The position numbers and the translations under genes were made by a program. From positions 8,990,508 through 9,054,507 of the forward strand of contig NC_059408.1 in the NCBI RefSeq assembly GCF_905220565.1: a stretch of 64,000 nucleotides of DNA. The letters run 5' to 3'. How positions within the stretch are numbered: position 1 is the stretch's first letter; every line of letters begins with the position of its first letter. This stretch comes from Melitaea cinxia. Taxonomy: Eukaryota > Arthropoda > Insecta > Lepidoptera > Nymphalidae. Below the pieces are notes generated by a model that saw only the letters and a list, made by a program, of their open reading frames with translations, did no database searches and had not been told where the DNA came from. Shown here piece after piece: positions 12,098 to 24,351 of this stretch.

Positions 12098-12392
12098 AAT
12101 TTGAGTGTTTGTTTGTAATATTAAAATAGCCGCTTTTTACTATAAGCATATGGATATATACACGATACATATACCAAAATAACATTTTTTTTAATTTTTG
12201 TCTATCTGTCTGTTTGTTCCGGATAATCTCTGAAACGGTGGGACCGGTTTTGACGGGACTTTCTCTGACAGCTGATGTAGTAAGGAGTAAGTTAGGTTAC
12301 TTATTTTAGAGATTTGTTTATTTTATAACTCTACGAACTGAACAATAGCTTTTTTGTTAAATTAAATGCGGACGAAGTCGCAGGCACAGCTA

Positions 12393-12394
<2 letters not shown>
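12098..12394 (-). repeat. Family H dispersed repeat, copy 1
   Basis: Reverse complement begins CTAGCTGTGCCTGCGACTTCGT and carries the same blocks as 50055-50353: CCGTTTCAGAGATTA, GGAACAAACAGACAGA, and AATATTACAAACAAAC at the other end. A long AT microsatellite follows directly. A third, short copy is at 55140-55221. Confidence 0.55.

Positions 12395-12453
<59 letters not shown>
12395..12453. repeat. (AT)n microsatellite
   Basis: 59 bp of uninterrupted AT dinucleotide directly at the terminus of the family H copy. Confidence 0.95.
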
Positions 12454-12454
<1 letters not shown>

Positions 12455-13136
12455 CTGAGAAACGTCCTCCATTTTTGAAGTTGATTAAAAGGTATAATGA
12501 CGCTTATTTCAGTTTATTATTATTATGTCAAAAAAGCATTTACAATGTTCTAAATTTATTACAGTTTCTGCTGATTAAAAATTATATAATTCTCATACAA
12601 ACCCGCTAAGAATTTAATGAAATAAAATAACTGAATTAGCCCATTTTGTTTTACATCTTTTATGTACACGAAGCATATATAAATAGAGTTTTTAATTATG
12701 TCTCTTGGGTATACTGTGATGACGAGTATCAATTGAAAAGGTTTTTTACTTTTTAAATCAAGTAGGTTTCTTTGAACATTTTCTCAACATCCCGGAAATT
12801 AAACGCTTCAAACTGGCTTGCAAAATGTCCCTCGTTTTTTGACCGTAATAAAAAACGATAAAATTAGTGAGTTGGAATTATGTAAAAAAGTTAATTAAAA
12901 ATACGTCGATACTTTTATCATCTTGCAGTATTACACAGTACCTATTATCGTCACAAAAAGCTTTAGTTTGAGTATTCCGCATGTTAACGTCGTAATATGT
13001 AATGTTTAGTAATTAAAGGAAAAAAAACAATGAATTATAAAATTAACATCAATAAAATTAATGTTTTGATAAAACGGCTATTAAAATAGCTCATGTTAGC
13101 TGACCAGGTTTTACCCAAAGTGAACTTAAATCATGC
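12454..13136. other. AT-rich stretch, nothing recognised
   Basis: No gene, RNA or repeat supported. Confidence 0.5.
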
Positions 13137-13245
13137 TTATCATAACATAACATAACAATACACTTTATTGTACACCAAAACAGAAATAATACATATTATG
13201 GACTTAAACAGAGTATCATCAGGCACAAAGGGCGGCCTTATCGCT

Positions 13246-14008
13246 AATAAAAATAGGTAAAAAAACTTTTTAAGTTAAACGGTTTAATGTTAAACATACA
13301 TTGCAATGTTTAAGATAAATGTACTAAAAACCAAAAAATAATAAAATAGATACAGTCGTGGGAATTATAAACATATGCATAGACTAGACTAAAATAAAAC
13401 CGTGGGGCACGTCAATTGTCTACAATCGTTGATTAAAATGTTTGTTTTGTAATGTTACACTATAATTAGGCAGTTGTTCAACCGACAACGATGGACGTGT
13501 GATAAGTAGGGCTAGAATGTGGAAACAAGCTAGCAAGCTCGATTATAAGCGAGTTTTAGGGTTTCATAGTGGTGAACGAGTAGTACTTTTATCATATGTT
13601 TTGTCGATTAAAGACAAACTACGAGCAGTGAAACGATTCCTCGCCAGCCAGCAGTGTGAATGTCCAACGATAAACTAGTTGAAACATCTCTTTTATTTAC
13701 ATGGAGTGTATAACTATTGGAATTTCCATGAGCAAGAAAATAGTAAGTAATTTCCTCACCGTCTGCGGGCCAACTGCCTATTTTAACGACAAATTAAACG
13801 ATTCTTCTATCGCACATTAAGTCGATAATTTGTAGACAATTGACGTGCCCCACGGTTTTATTTTAGTCTAGTCTATGCATATGTTTATAATTCCCACGAC
13901 TGTATCTATTTTATTATTTTTTGGTTTTTAGTACATTTATCTTAAACATTGCAATGTATGTTTAACATAAAACCGTTTAACTTAAAAAGTTTTTTACCTA
14001 TTTTTATT
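13246..14008. repeat. Inverted repeat with 180-bp arms
   Basis: Left arm 13246-13425 and right arm 13830-14008 are near-perfect reverse complements (for example AATAAAAATAGGTAAAAAA against TTTTTTACCTATTTTTATT, and ACGTCAATTGTCTACAA against TTGTAGACAATTGACGT). The spacer (13426-13829) is unrelated to the arms and has no long open frame. It resembles a foldback or long-TIR non-autonomous DNA transposon. I cannot define a target-site duplication. Confidence 0.85.
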
Positions 14009-14084
14009 TTCTAGTTTTTAGTTTTTATTTCGCATTCTGTTTAATTCATTTAGTGCTTCATTATTGCAAGGCCCATCTTAAATA

Positions 14085-14685
14085 TTGAGGTTGTATAGTG
14101 CACTGTATTCTTCTTGTCAAGCCCTTTTATTTGATACCCATATTGGTGGGATTGATAAAAAATTGTTATCAGACATTTGGTAGCGGCGGCCAGCTTAGAT
14201 TTCAATTTTGCATAGTAAATTGTATTCTACTTGTTGAGACCTTTCATTTGATACCCATGTTGATGGGATTGATAAAACCTAAGTTATCCGCCATTTTGTA
14301 GAGGCCGCCATCTTGGATTTTAATTTTATATAGTACATTGATTATACTGGTTGAGCAATTTCATTTGATACCCATATTGATGGGATCGATAAAACCTACG
14401 TTATCCGCCATTTTGTAGCGGCCGCCATCTTGTATTTCAATTTTTTATAGTATATTGTATTCTGCTTGTTGAGCCCTTTCATTTGATACCCATATTGATG
14501 GGATTGATAAAACCTACGTTATCCGCCATTTTGTAGCGGCCGCCATCTTGGATTTCAATTTTTTATAGTATATTATATTCTGCTTGTTGAGCCCTTTCAT
14601 TTGATACCCATATTGATGGGATTAATAAAACATAAATTATCCGCCATTTTGTAGCGGCGGCCATCTTGAATTTATAATGATAATG
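14085..14685 (+). repeat. 117/118-bp minisatellite, five units
   Basis: The word GATACCCA occurs at 14133, 14250, 14367, 14485 and 14603 (steps 117, 117, 118, 118). Each unit contains TTTCATTTGATACCCAT, TGATGGGATTGATAAAA, CCGCCATTTTGTAG and CGGCCGCCATCTTG, with variants in unit 1. The AAGATGGCGGC sense (minus strand) matches the YY1/Pleiohomeotic type consensus. The open frame at 14098-14301 reads through two units and is not evidence of a protein. Confidence 0.9.
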
Positions 14686-14886
14686 AATAAACATAATTGT
14701 ATTGTCACCAAAATCCAAAGTGTATACAAAACTTCAGATTAATCGGTTGACAGGAAGAGGGTGAAATTTGAATTACTAAATTTGACCCAAGAATAATAAA
14801 AAATAAATAAAACAAACGGGGTGAGCTAAATAAAACCGTTTAAAAAGCGATCTCTTCCAGGCAACCTAGGGGCAGAGGAGATGGTA

Positions 14887-15989
14887 TTAATAATATTATG
14901 AGTATAATAATATTTTGAGTATAGAACAAGACGATGTGCAACTATTTTAAATTTAATAACATATTTTAACCAAATTAAATATAAAAATTAGTGGTAAAAA
15001 CAGAAAGAATAAAAAAAATCAAAACCGTTGTATTAAATTGGTACGATTTATTCAACTGGCTATCTCTTATGTCGTGAATAAACCTACATATTAATAATGA
15101 AAGCCATAGCGTGGAAACAGCAACACTCTTTGTATCCGACACCTAAACTACGCTTCCTATTGACGCACGAGTATACAATCTGCTATTTTTTATTACCTTA
15201 TACTCACTCTCTTTCAATAAATTCATCATTTGTCAAATCCCGGTAGAAAGACGCCAACCAAAAATTTACACAATTAGCCGATATCGACAAGCATCGTTTA
15301 TTATATTTCATATATTTTTGCAGCGTCATATCCGTAGTATTAATCATTACTCTTAGAAAACTTCAGCGTTACAGTAACAACCACGTCAAATCAATAGCTA
15401 TGTCATCTTTCGTGTTTAAAAATATTGTATGAATGGATCGGCCTGTAAACATTCCTCTACTGGGCAAAGACCTCTATTAGGAGGTTTTGATGGTAATTCG
15501 ACCATGTATTGAGAGTAATAAAGAATCAATTGCGGTTTGGTAGATGAAAATTATTTGTTCTTTTTATTTATACTCTTTTACGGACACCAAAAATATTAAC
15601 ATAGCAATAAGAAAGATACTCAACAAGCTGTCTTATCGTTATTACATATAGGTTTATAAATACGTACTTATGGGCTCTTACAAAATACATAGTACTATTT
15701 TATGTGAATATAGTTATTTGATTGAAATTACGTTACGTTCATTCATGATGAAACATTATTAAATGTTACTTTATTATTAATGTTAACATTAATTAATCCT
15801 AACCAGTAAATTTCTATGAAAATCAAAATTAGAAATTGATTTTGACACATACATTTTAAAATAAATATAAAGTATTACAATTATAGAAACTATATAAGCT
15901 ACGTATTTGTCATCTTATTTTTTTTTGTGAATTTTTTCTTATTTCTGTTTGTATTTAACACACTTTTTTCTTTTTTATAAAGTTATTTA
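14887..15989. other. AT-rich stretch with a decayed SINE tail
   Basis: Only 15436-15480 stands out: its reverse complement resembles the SINE/RTE tail (TTTGCCCAGTAGAGGAATG..TTACAGGCCG). The rest holds nothing I can support. Confidence 0.4.
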
Positions 15990-16205
15990 TGTGTTTATGT
16001 AGGTATTTAAGTGTATGTGTGCATAATATGTTGCGCCTCTTCCTCTACTAAGAACCCTAATCTCTGCTCAATGGTTGCCTGGAAGAAAACACAGCGTAAC
16101 AGTAAGCCCTACTGTTGCAACTAATGCAACTTGATTATTTTTGTTTACTCAATTTAATTTTTTTCATACTTTGTGTTGGTGTGCAAAAAAGTGTAAGTAA
16201 ATAAA
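15990..16205 (+). repeat. LINE 3' end (family N), sense copy
   Basis: Contains CTCTGCTCAATGGTTGCCTGGAAGA and ends TGTTGGTGTGCAAAAAAGTGT, matching in sense the two halves flanking the insertion at 13246-14845. No coding frame survives. Confidence 0.5.
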
Positions 16206-17215
16206 TAATATACATATCTGAGTATATTATATATACACGAAGACGTGTTTATTTATAATATATTATGATATGTATAAGTTTAGAGCTTATCCATATTTGT
16301 GACATCATTTTTTAAAGAATCCTCTTCTTTGCACATGGTACCTCTTATGAGATGATTTATTAAAACGCTCACACAAACTCACATTTTTTACCTAAAACAT
16401 AAATAAAATTTTTAATATCAGTATGTTGCGTAACGATATGCTCAATATAACAATTTATCACATATGACTCGCTCATTTATGTTTTATTTTCATGACAAAG
16501 ATTACAACAAACCGATATATTTTTGACGTCTAATCCATATTTACGTCAAAATTCATTAAAATGTGTCATTAGGTTGATATGAAAACTCTAATATATCTTA
16601 AAATAAACACAAGAAAAGTAGAAGCTTAATCCATTACGTTGCTCTTCAACGGGGTGATGCATAAATTATCTAAACGTGATCGACAGCCTTACGTGTTCAC
16701 CAAGTCACGGTGGGAAGGTTCTCAAAGACGTGAAGCCAGAAACAAATATTAACATAAATACGAATAATTGTTGTGCGTATAGAGAACGTAACACGCACAT
16801 TATCCAAGCGTTGTGAGAGATGGAATCAACGATCCGGAAAATATATTGCTGAGCAAACACATTATCTTTTACTTGAAATACACACATCTACCTACTTCAC
16901 TTGAATATGTATAACACATCCTAAAATACCTACTGTTTTTTGTATTTCATATATTATACCTAATTTGAGTGATTGTACGTTAGTCTTATGTCAACATACT
17001 CTAAAATTCATGAAGAAATCTTTGTTCTGTATAACAATTTCTACGAAATTAACCTTCAAAGAAAGGTTATATTAACTTTAACGATAAATATCATGAACAA
17101 AAAATTTGAAATGAACGTTTTATTGGTAAATTTTAATAATATTCGAACTAATTGCTTAAATTAATTATGATCGAATTTCGACCACTGGGCGACCAACTAG
17201 TAAAATATTATTAAA
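16206..17215. other. AT-rich stretch, nothing recognised
   Basis: Open frames at 16705-16887 (minus) and 16973-17164 (plus) have no recognisable domain. No other signal. Confidence 0.5.
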
Positions 17216-17410
17216 CACCAGCTAACCCAGCAGACGTTGTCCTGTCTAGCGAACTGCCAAACGCATAAACTTCAAATAATCGCTACGTTTTCTAAAATTC
17301 TACAATTTTCTAGACAAAACATAGGTAAGTAAATAAAAATAGCTTGTCCAGCAGTTCTCGAGTATTGCGTTTAGCCACATGTTTTGCGATTCATTTATAA
17401 CTTGTGTGGT
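17216..17410 (+). repeat. Family M-like repeat fragment
   Basis: Starts CCAGCTAACCCAGCAGACGTTGTCCTG and ends GTTCTCGAGTATTGCGTTTAGCC..GCGATTCATTTATAA, the same terminal words as 8160-9027. Degenerate and non-coding. Confidence 0.5.
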
Positions 17411-20400
17411 ATATTACATTACAATTCATGTAAGTGTTAAATAGTTTTTTTTTTTCAATATGCTTACTTAATTAAAATTACATAAAACTCGTTAGATAGG
17501 TAGTTTTTATAAGATACAGGTAAACTTTACATTTGATACTAAGGTTCTTGGAAATACGGAATCGAAATTAAAAATAAATTTTTAACCCGAGCCCATATCG
17601 AAGCAACAGTCCTTTAGGGAAATCCAGAACTTAGCTGATTGAGTGTAATACATCAACAGAAAAGACTTTTTTCATTTAGGTTCCTTTCAGCTAGCCTCGA
17701 AATAAATTACTTTATAAGTAAACCAACTCACTCTCTTATTTTTTACTTAAATTATTACCTGACAATCTAAAAACCCCAATTGTATGCTGGAAATCATTTG
17801 TAAAGATGTCGGACAATATTTGAATCGTGATAAGATAAGCAATTCTTAAAATGTTTTGAATTTATTTTCAAATTGAAAGATTTTGGTAACAATTAATAAA
17901 TTAAATCTTAACATATACCTATATATCTTTAAAAATTAATTTGTCCACTGTATCAGAGGACAGCTTCGGGCGAGGTTTCATACCTCTATCTATATACGAA
18001 AAGATGCCTTAAATACACTTTCACAGACTAGTTCAGCTTAGCAACATATCTGGGTCAATTATTATTGTATGTTGTTGCTAAGTCCCTAAGTATAAACAGG
18101 TGAAGTGATATACGAGGGATAACATTAAGTATGGACTTATATATTATGTTACCGCAGAATTTCGTTATAGGTGTTGTTTTTTGTCAAATGACATTCTATT
18201 GGATGATTTAAATTTATTAAATAACAAATAACCTAACATTATACTTAGTTTTTAATTTAGATCCCCTTTTTTATTTCTAACTTTTCTTTATATTCTCATT
18301 AAAAATACTTCTAAATCATTTTGTGTCCATCTTTCACCTAAAGCAAAAATAATAATTTAAACACGAGTAAGTTGTTAAAAAATAATTAACAAAAGTAAAA
18401 GTTAAAATGAAACCTCGAAACTATTTAATCATGTAAAAAATTTAATGTAAAATAAAATTCAAAACTTCATTTCGGAATGAAAACCGCTTCTGTCCGCTAT
18501 CTGTGACTTTTTCCCCGGAGAAATAATTAATTATCCCTAAACCCGCATGATTCCACGTTCACGCTTCACACGACTCCCTTTGGTTTATCTTTCAAGAAGC
18601 TTTAGTACTTTTACAATTTTTAAATATAAATGCATATAATGACCGTATTTTCTATTTGTTGTTTATTAAAATTGAAATACACGTGTATATCTGATAATTT
18701 TAAAATAAATTATGATAATTGAAATAACTTTTAAATAACATAACAGCACTTCTAATTCTAATTCATAGAATAAAAACAAAAATTATTCATTTGAAATCTA
18801 GAATGACAATAATTTCCTCTTTAATCTATATTACTCAAGACATTAAAGACGACAAAAAGCCAAAGGTAAAACTCTCATCCACTATCTTAGCCTATATCTG
18901 CCTTAGATAGTGGAAGTAGGTTCAGGTCTCTAGGTCAGACGGGCTGTAGATTACACTCCGGGCACACTTCCAATCGTTGAGTCGATATAATCGCAATTTT
19001 ATGGGATCTCAGTGACAACCGTCCCTGTATGCTGTAGGTTAACTAATTCTATCTAATCTGTCGTCCACACTGTTGAAGTTAGTAATCCAATTTTCCGCTT
19101 ATATAGAAGAAATTTATAGCTGGCTGTCAATGATTATCTACAGAGATCTGTTCAACGATATTACTATTTATACCACATTTAAATATATCAGCTGAGATGC
19201 TTCAGTTGTTTGAATTTGTAGATTTAAACTAAAACTTTATGAGTTTAAATTTAGAATAGCACATGTCATTTTTTAGTTCGTTTTAATTACTGTCTCGTGT
19301 TCAGAGTTGAAGTCAAAAATCATACGGAAAACTGCACGTCGTTTCATTTCAAACTTTTCACTGCTCCTACTTGTCGTTCTTGTTACAGAAAAACCTACCT
19401 AACAAATAACCCTTCCTTGACAGTCGGGTAAAAAGAAGACAGTGTAATGCTTAAATATTTTGACAATATGACATTGCCTCAGCTACAATAATAAGCAATT
19501 ACGAACAATCGTTGTAAACTATGACGTTAAGGAAACCCGGTGGTCTAGAAGTATAGTATTTTTAAAAATATACAGTTAAAATTTGGTATTGATATTTTCA
19601 GTATTTCATGTTGTAAAACCTATTTAAAAGGTCAGTGCCAAAGCAGGTAGTCGAGTAGTCGTAGCCGGTCGCCCCCGTGAGTAATTCATCGGTGGAACGC
19701 AACTTCTTCGGTTTCTTTACCTGAGTAGTAGTAAAGGGAAATATTTTAGTTTCGAGAGCTGCAAAAACTGAAGAAATTGAAAGGACTACTACATGGTTCT
19801 GGAATGTCTGATTAATCGTAATTATTACGTTAAAATCTAATTTTCTTGAGAATTTCCTTGACTAAAATTTTAAACGTGTTTATCTCAAAACTACTTATTT
19901 TCCGCATGGCGCGCGGGGAAAAAGAAAAACTATTCGATTCGTTTCAAATATTAATATATTTTATTTAATACACTAACAGCTATCGCAGGACGAAATATAA
20001 AAATTTTGGGTTGTATATTTTTATTTTTTTTACATGCATACCGTGGTTAAAAAATAGAAATTTTCGGAGTACAAATTTCAACAACGTGCCATTTCTTCAA
20101 AAAAATTTTCTTCTTTATAATGATTAAAAATCCGTTTTGTTCTATGGGTTTATAATATTTTTATTTTATTAAGAGCTAAACCATCGCGCGCCGCCCAAGT
20201 TTTTTTTTAAAGAGACTAACTTCAACGACATCTTTAATTTTTTTTTTCTTTGTAATAATGATTTTTATATATACCTAAATAGTCCTTTAAAAGTTTCAAA
20301 AGTTTTGGTTGTTATATAGATATAAAAAAATTGTAATAACTCATGTAATTCTGAGCTTCTAGGCCCCTTATCGAATAAATCAATATTCTGAAATATATAC

Positions 20401-20635
20401 AGTGGCTGTAAAGCATAAGGATTTGTAATTTCACACTTTGTGGAACTCTATATTTTTTATATTGTTTTTATTTATATGCAATAAAGTTATAGTCTCCACA
20501 ACATATGATGTGATGAATTTTAGTATGGTGAAAATAAAGGTAATATAGGTACCTAAAAAACGACTGATATAGCTTTATATGTATTTTTTGCTTTTTTTTT
20601 TCAAGAAATATTCATATAAATAATTAGTTTTAATT
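17411..20635. other. 3.2-kb AT-rich stretch, nothing firmly recognised
   Basis: Two less AT-rich patches, about 18850-19050 and 19630-19740, have no open frame or repeat partner that I can see. They could be unique host sequence, for example intronic or regulatory, but there is no positive evidence. Confidence 0.45.
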
Positions 20636-20639
20636 TATT

Positions 20640-20982
20640 TGACGCGTTAGCGCACAGCGCAACAGCCACAAACCAGTGCTGGTCACGGCGGTTGCGGGTT
20701 CGATTCCCGCACATGACAAACATTTGTATTGGCCATAAAGATGTTTGCCGTGGTCTGCGTATTTGTGCAGTCCTTGCAGGTCTCTATCGTACCTCGGTGA
20801 GCACTTTAAGCCGTCGGTCCTGGTTGTTATCATGTACAACTGATAGCGATCGTTACTTATAGTAGATTATATATCCGCCAACCCGCATTGGAGCAGCATA
20901 GTGGATTAAGCTCTGATCCTTTTCCTACATAGGGAATGAGACCTATGCCCAGCAGTGAGATATTACAGGCTGAAGCGAATAT
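20640..20982 (+). mobile_element. tRNA-derived SINE, nearly full length
   Basis: The head has pol III boxes: an A-box-like TTAGCGCACAGCGC and a B box GGTTCGATTCC (about 20697-20707). The body has CAAACATTTGTATTGGCCAT, GATGTTTGCCGTGGTCTG, ATGTACAACTGATAGCGATCG, CCGCCAACCCGCATTGGAGC and TGGATTAAGCTCTGATCC. The tail reads CCTATGCCCAGCAGTGAG..TTACAGGCTGAAGCG. The same order is seen at 36043-36312 and, in reverse, at 45031-45428 and 54720-54915. The 69-codon minus frame inside is an artefact. Confidence 0.8.
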
Positions 20983-21034
20983 AAATATTTATCATATATT
21001 TTTATTTTAAGAAAATTATTATTTTTATTTTGAA

Positions 21035-21151
21035 TTTAAGAAAAATCCTGACCACGGCAAACATCTGTAGGTAAGGAAAATACAAATGTTTGTCATGTAC
21101 GAGCTTTGAATCTCAATGCGCGGTACAGAATTATTTTCAACCATTTAGATA
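21035..21151 (-). repeat. SINE head fragment, antisense, plus 56-bp duplication
   Basis: CCACGGCAAACATCTGTA and CAAATGTTTGTCATGTACGAG are the reverse complement of the SINE body. The stretch 21096-21151 (TGTACGAGCTTTGAATCTCA ..) recurs in the same orientation at 21811-21866 with a few changes. Confidence 0.5.
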
Positions 21152-21234
21152 GCAAGATATTTAATATTCACGTCGTCTAACACTTAAAATATATTGAAAA
21201 TAGATTGGAAGCCAGAATATGGTCATGGGTAATA

Positions 21235-21402
21235 CAATCATTCTTCTGCACTGAATCTACACATACTGAGCGAACATTGCAAGATATGTACGCGCATAAC
21301 GTAAATGCAATCAAGATGTAACAAACCACTTCATCCACTTACGAGCTTCATACTTTATGAACATTCAGCTGCAACGTAGGTTATCGTGAAAACTGAAATT
21401 GC
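21235..21402 (+). repeat. Unclassified repeat family X, copy 1
   Basis: Runs CAATCATTCTTCTGCACTG .. ACGTAAATGCAATCAAGATG .. CATACTTTATGAACATTCAG .. GAAAACTGAAATTGC. The reverse complement of 44867-45034 matches over the whole 168 bp with scattered substitutions. Non-coding; superfamily unknown. Confidence 0.65.
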
Positions 21403-24025
21403 TAATCGTTTTGATATAATGTATCGATGGCATTTCAACCAAATGCCAAACCTAATAAAACACTAACAAAAGTTGGGAATTTAGAGAGGTTATAGATTTT
21501 ATACTGTAAATAGCAGATGAAAGTTTATATGAGGCTTTTTCATTATTATTTTGAAATCAATGAAATGTTGTTATTAACCTCTAACCATAACAATAAAAAC
21601 ATTCCTCAAAAATCTGCAATTTAAGTTTTATATTCTACTTTAAAACTTCCCTGAGCCTAAAGAATAGCATAATATATGAGACAACGTCATCTATACAAAT
21701 GAAAGTCAAAAAACACCAAGAAGTAACATAAAACGACTACCCAAAGAAAACCCTGTCTATTTTTATCTATTGCTTCAAATCACGGAACAGTGTCTTTGAA
21801 TGACAAATCTTGTACGAGCTTTGAATCTCAATGCTCCGTACCAAATTATTTTCAACCATTCAGATACCTAAAAATGCACTATCGAGAAAAAATAGGTATA
21901 TACGGCCTTATATACTTACTAGGATTTCTTGCTTTATTGTCGAACTGAAATTACAACAAAGTAAATAAAAAACGATACAGCATAACACTCTTTGTTCAAC
22001 AGTAATGCGACTTCTCCTGTATTTATTTGAAGTTTTTATTTCTTTTTCTTTTTGGTTTCTCTTGGATTTCATAAATCGTATTTTATCGAAAATATTTTTG
22101 CAATCAATTTTGTTTATATTTACATATCATATTATTTTTGCATTTTAATCACTAAAAATAAAAAATCACACAAATGATTGAAATGTACATTTTGCAATTT
22201 AGTGTGAGTGACACGAATATAATCACTGAGACCAATTACTACGGGTCTATAAAAATAAAGTTGAAACGGGTCTATAAAAGATAACTGCTCGTAACTTAAT
22301 CTCTCTCGCTACAGTTTCATTTGTTTAATTATAAATCCTAACCTCCGAGGTTACCAAGCCATATTTAATAATAAAAGTTTAAACCATGTTCAAAAAAAGT
22401 TTTTAACACCGAGATAAGACACTTGGTAGTAGAGCAATAGCTTAAAACGTCAACACTGGTAAAACCGCAAAGTCAATCTTTCCATTCAGTTTTTGTTTGA
22501 TAAACATATGGTTATATTATAGTAACAAGTATTTTACAACAGTCTATCTTTTATTATTATTAAATAAAATTATTCTATTAAAATATACATATATTTATAT
22601 GTTAAAGACTTGATATGTAATTTAATAAGTTGTTGAGATTTCACAGTTCTTTAAAAATAGTCTCATAAAATAATATTTCTATTTATAAAACTGAAAACAT
22701 TGCTTTTTTTCTTAAAAAGTTGAAGAATGTTCAAATCTTACAGATAAAACCATATTAATGTATGGCTTGCAAAATTTAAATGCATAAAATTAACTACGTT
22801 AAAATAAAGCCAACATTTAATAAAAAATTTAGAATAGGTACTTTATAGTGCCATTTATTAGTACAATTGCTTAAAACCTGCATAAGTGAAATATTAATGA
22901 AAGCTCCGCTTGAGAGATACGTAATACTGATAGCGGTTAGTTTGGCACGAGCTTTATATTATTGAAGTAACATAGAACTTGGGTAGAATATACACGGGTA
23001 ACGCTGATTGAATACCGCATACAAATACTATGAATATTTTGTTTTTGTTTTTTTTGCTTATTTCAAATACTTATATCTCATATAGTCTAATTTTATTTTT
23101 ACTGCGTAAAGGACATGTGAAATTTGATTAAAATATTCACTGGATTTAAGATTTTTTGTTGTTTGAAAACGTGTCATAAAAAGGTGATTTTTTTATTAAT
23201 TTATTTAAGTATTTTAAAATACTTTTCTTGTTATCTAAAACGTCAAGTCTTGATAGTACATTATGAACGTTTATTCTTATAACTCAATGTACGAAATGAG
23301 TAACGCCCGTATCATTGAACGGAAGTTTGTCGTTAATATTTTCCAAGCGGCCGCTGCAAAAGTTTATTTCCACGAAAATGGGATTATCCGCATTCGGCCT
23401 AGATAGCGTGGGCGGGGACGAAGACGCTACAAAATGAGATGTATAGAGAACGAAATAAATAAGAAAAGGTGTCCCACTGAGATGTTTTATAAAGCGACAG
23501 CTTTCAAATTTAAAAGATTATTTCCTATCATTTCTAAGTATACTCGCACTCTAAGGAGTAAATATGTTTCTCGGTCAGGAATTTCGAGGTCGATCACCTT
23601 GATTCTATTAAAACGACTACATTAACGAATATAAAAATAAAACTTTCATGGATGACATTTATTTCCAGTGTCTGAATGAAGTGTTTTATGTATTTTAAAA
23701 TACTTTTTTATTCGCGACCTTAATCAACGGCCTTAATCTTGTTAACATACACATTATTTTTATAGTCAAATGAAAATGTAGAAATTTTATGAGGAGATAA
23801 ATTTATGATGCGCTCTATTAATTTTCTGTTAGACTTTATGTACTTTGAGTAACCTATTACATAGTATTGTTTGCAGTTTTCCCGCTATTATTAACTTATT
23901 TAAAGAATTAAATTATTTAACCTTTCCTTCATTTTATAATTTAAATAGAGAAAAGGTATTTCTGCGCAAATGTGATGAAATCTTTATATTTTTAACATTT
24001 TTTAATATGCTTTATGTTCTTGCTT
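21403..24025. other. AT-rich stretch, nothing recognised as a gene
   Basis: A second copy of the 56-bp word lies at 21811-21866. A GC-richer patch at about 23330-23434 shares similarity with 138-205 (see findings). The frame at 23434-23625 has no known domain. Confidence 0.5.
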
Positions 24026-24351
24026 GTACTGTGTGGCTACGGTACTCAAGAATATAGCCACCTCCTCTCTTCCCGTGGGTGTCGTAAGAGGCGACTAAGG
24101 GATAACACAGTTCCGCTACCACCTTGGAACTTAAAAAGCCGACCGGTGGCGGGATAACCATCCAACTGCTGGCTTTGAAATACACAGGCCGAAGACGGGC
24201 AGCAGCGTCTTCGGTGCGACAAAGCTAGTACTGCGGTCACCAACCCGCCTGCCCAGCATGGTGACTATGGGTAAAACACATGAGTTCACGTTATTTTTGG
24301 CGTAAACTTGTGGAGGCCTATGTCCAGCAGTGGACTGTATAGGCTGTAATG
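24026..24351 (+). mobile_element. Family R short RTE-tail element, copy 2, with 13-bp TSD
   Basis: A 326-bp block nearly identical to 5587-5909, from TGTGTGGCTACGGTACT to the RTE-like tail GGCCTATGTCCAGCAGTGGA..TATAGGCTGTAATG. It is flanked by a perfect 13-bp direct repeat, TATGTTCTTGCTT, at 24013-24025 and 24352-24364. The duplication brackets exactly this block, so it moved as a unit of this length. The likely mechanism is target-primed reverse transcription by an RTE-type LINE. There is no pol III box pair I can recognise, so it may be a 5'-truncated LINE end rather than a SINE. Confidence 0.85.

Larger units (their letters stand above)
13137..14886 (-). mobile_element. Old LINE 3' end (family N) split by a 1.6-kb insertion
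   Basis: Positions 13137-13245 (ACACTTTATTGTACACCAAAA .. AAAGGGCGGCCTTATCGCT) and 14846-14886 (AAAGCGATCTCTTCCAGGCA) are the two halves of one LINE-tail sequence, minus strand. Rejoining them gives the tail type seen in sense at 15990-16205 (GGTTGCCTGGAAGA ... TTGGTGTGCAAAAAAGTGT). The intervening 13246-14845 is therefore an insertion. Near its right end it carries AATAAAACCGTTTAA, a word also present inside the inverted repeat. The insertion holds the inverted repeat (13246-14008) and the minisatellite (14085-14685). Whether these are one element or two is unclear. Confidence 0.6.

Noticed and set aside
17411..20635. Host exons in the GC-richer patches near 18.9 and 19.7 kb
   Set aside because: No open frame with flanking splice signals and no familiar protein; left as unannotated.
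20660..20720. Functional tRNA gene at the SINE head
   Set aside because: Pol III boxes are present but the sequence continues as a multi-copy SINE and does not fold as a complete tRNA.
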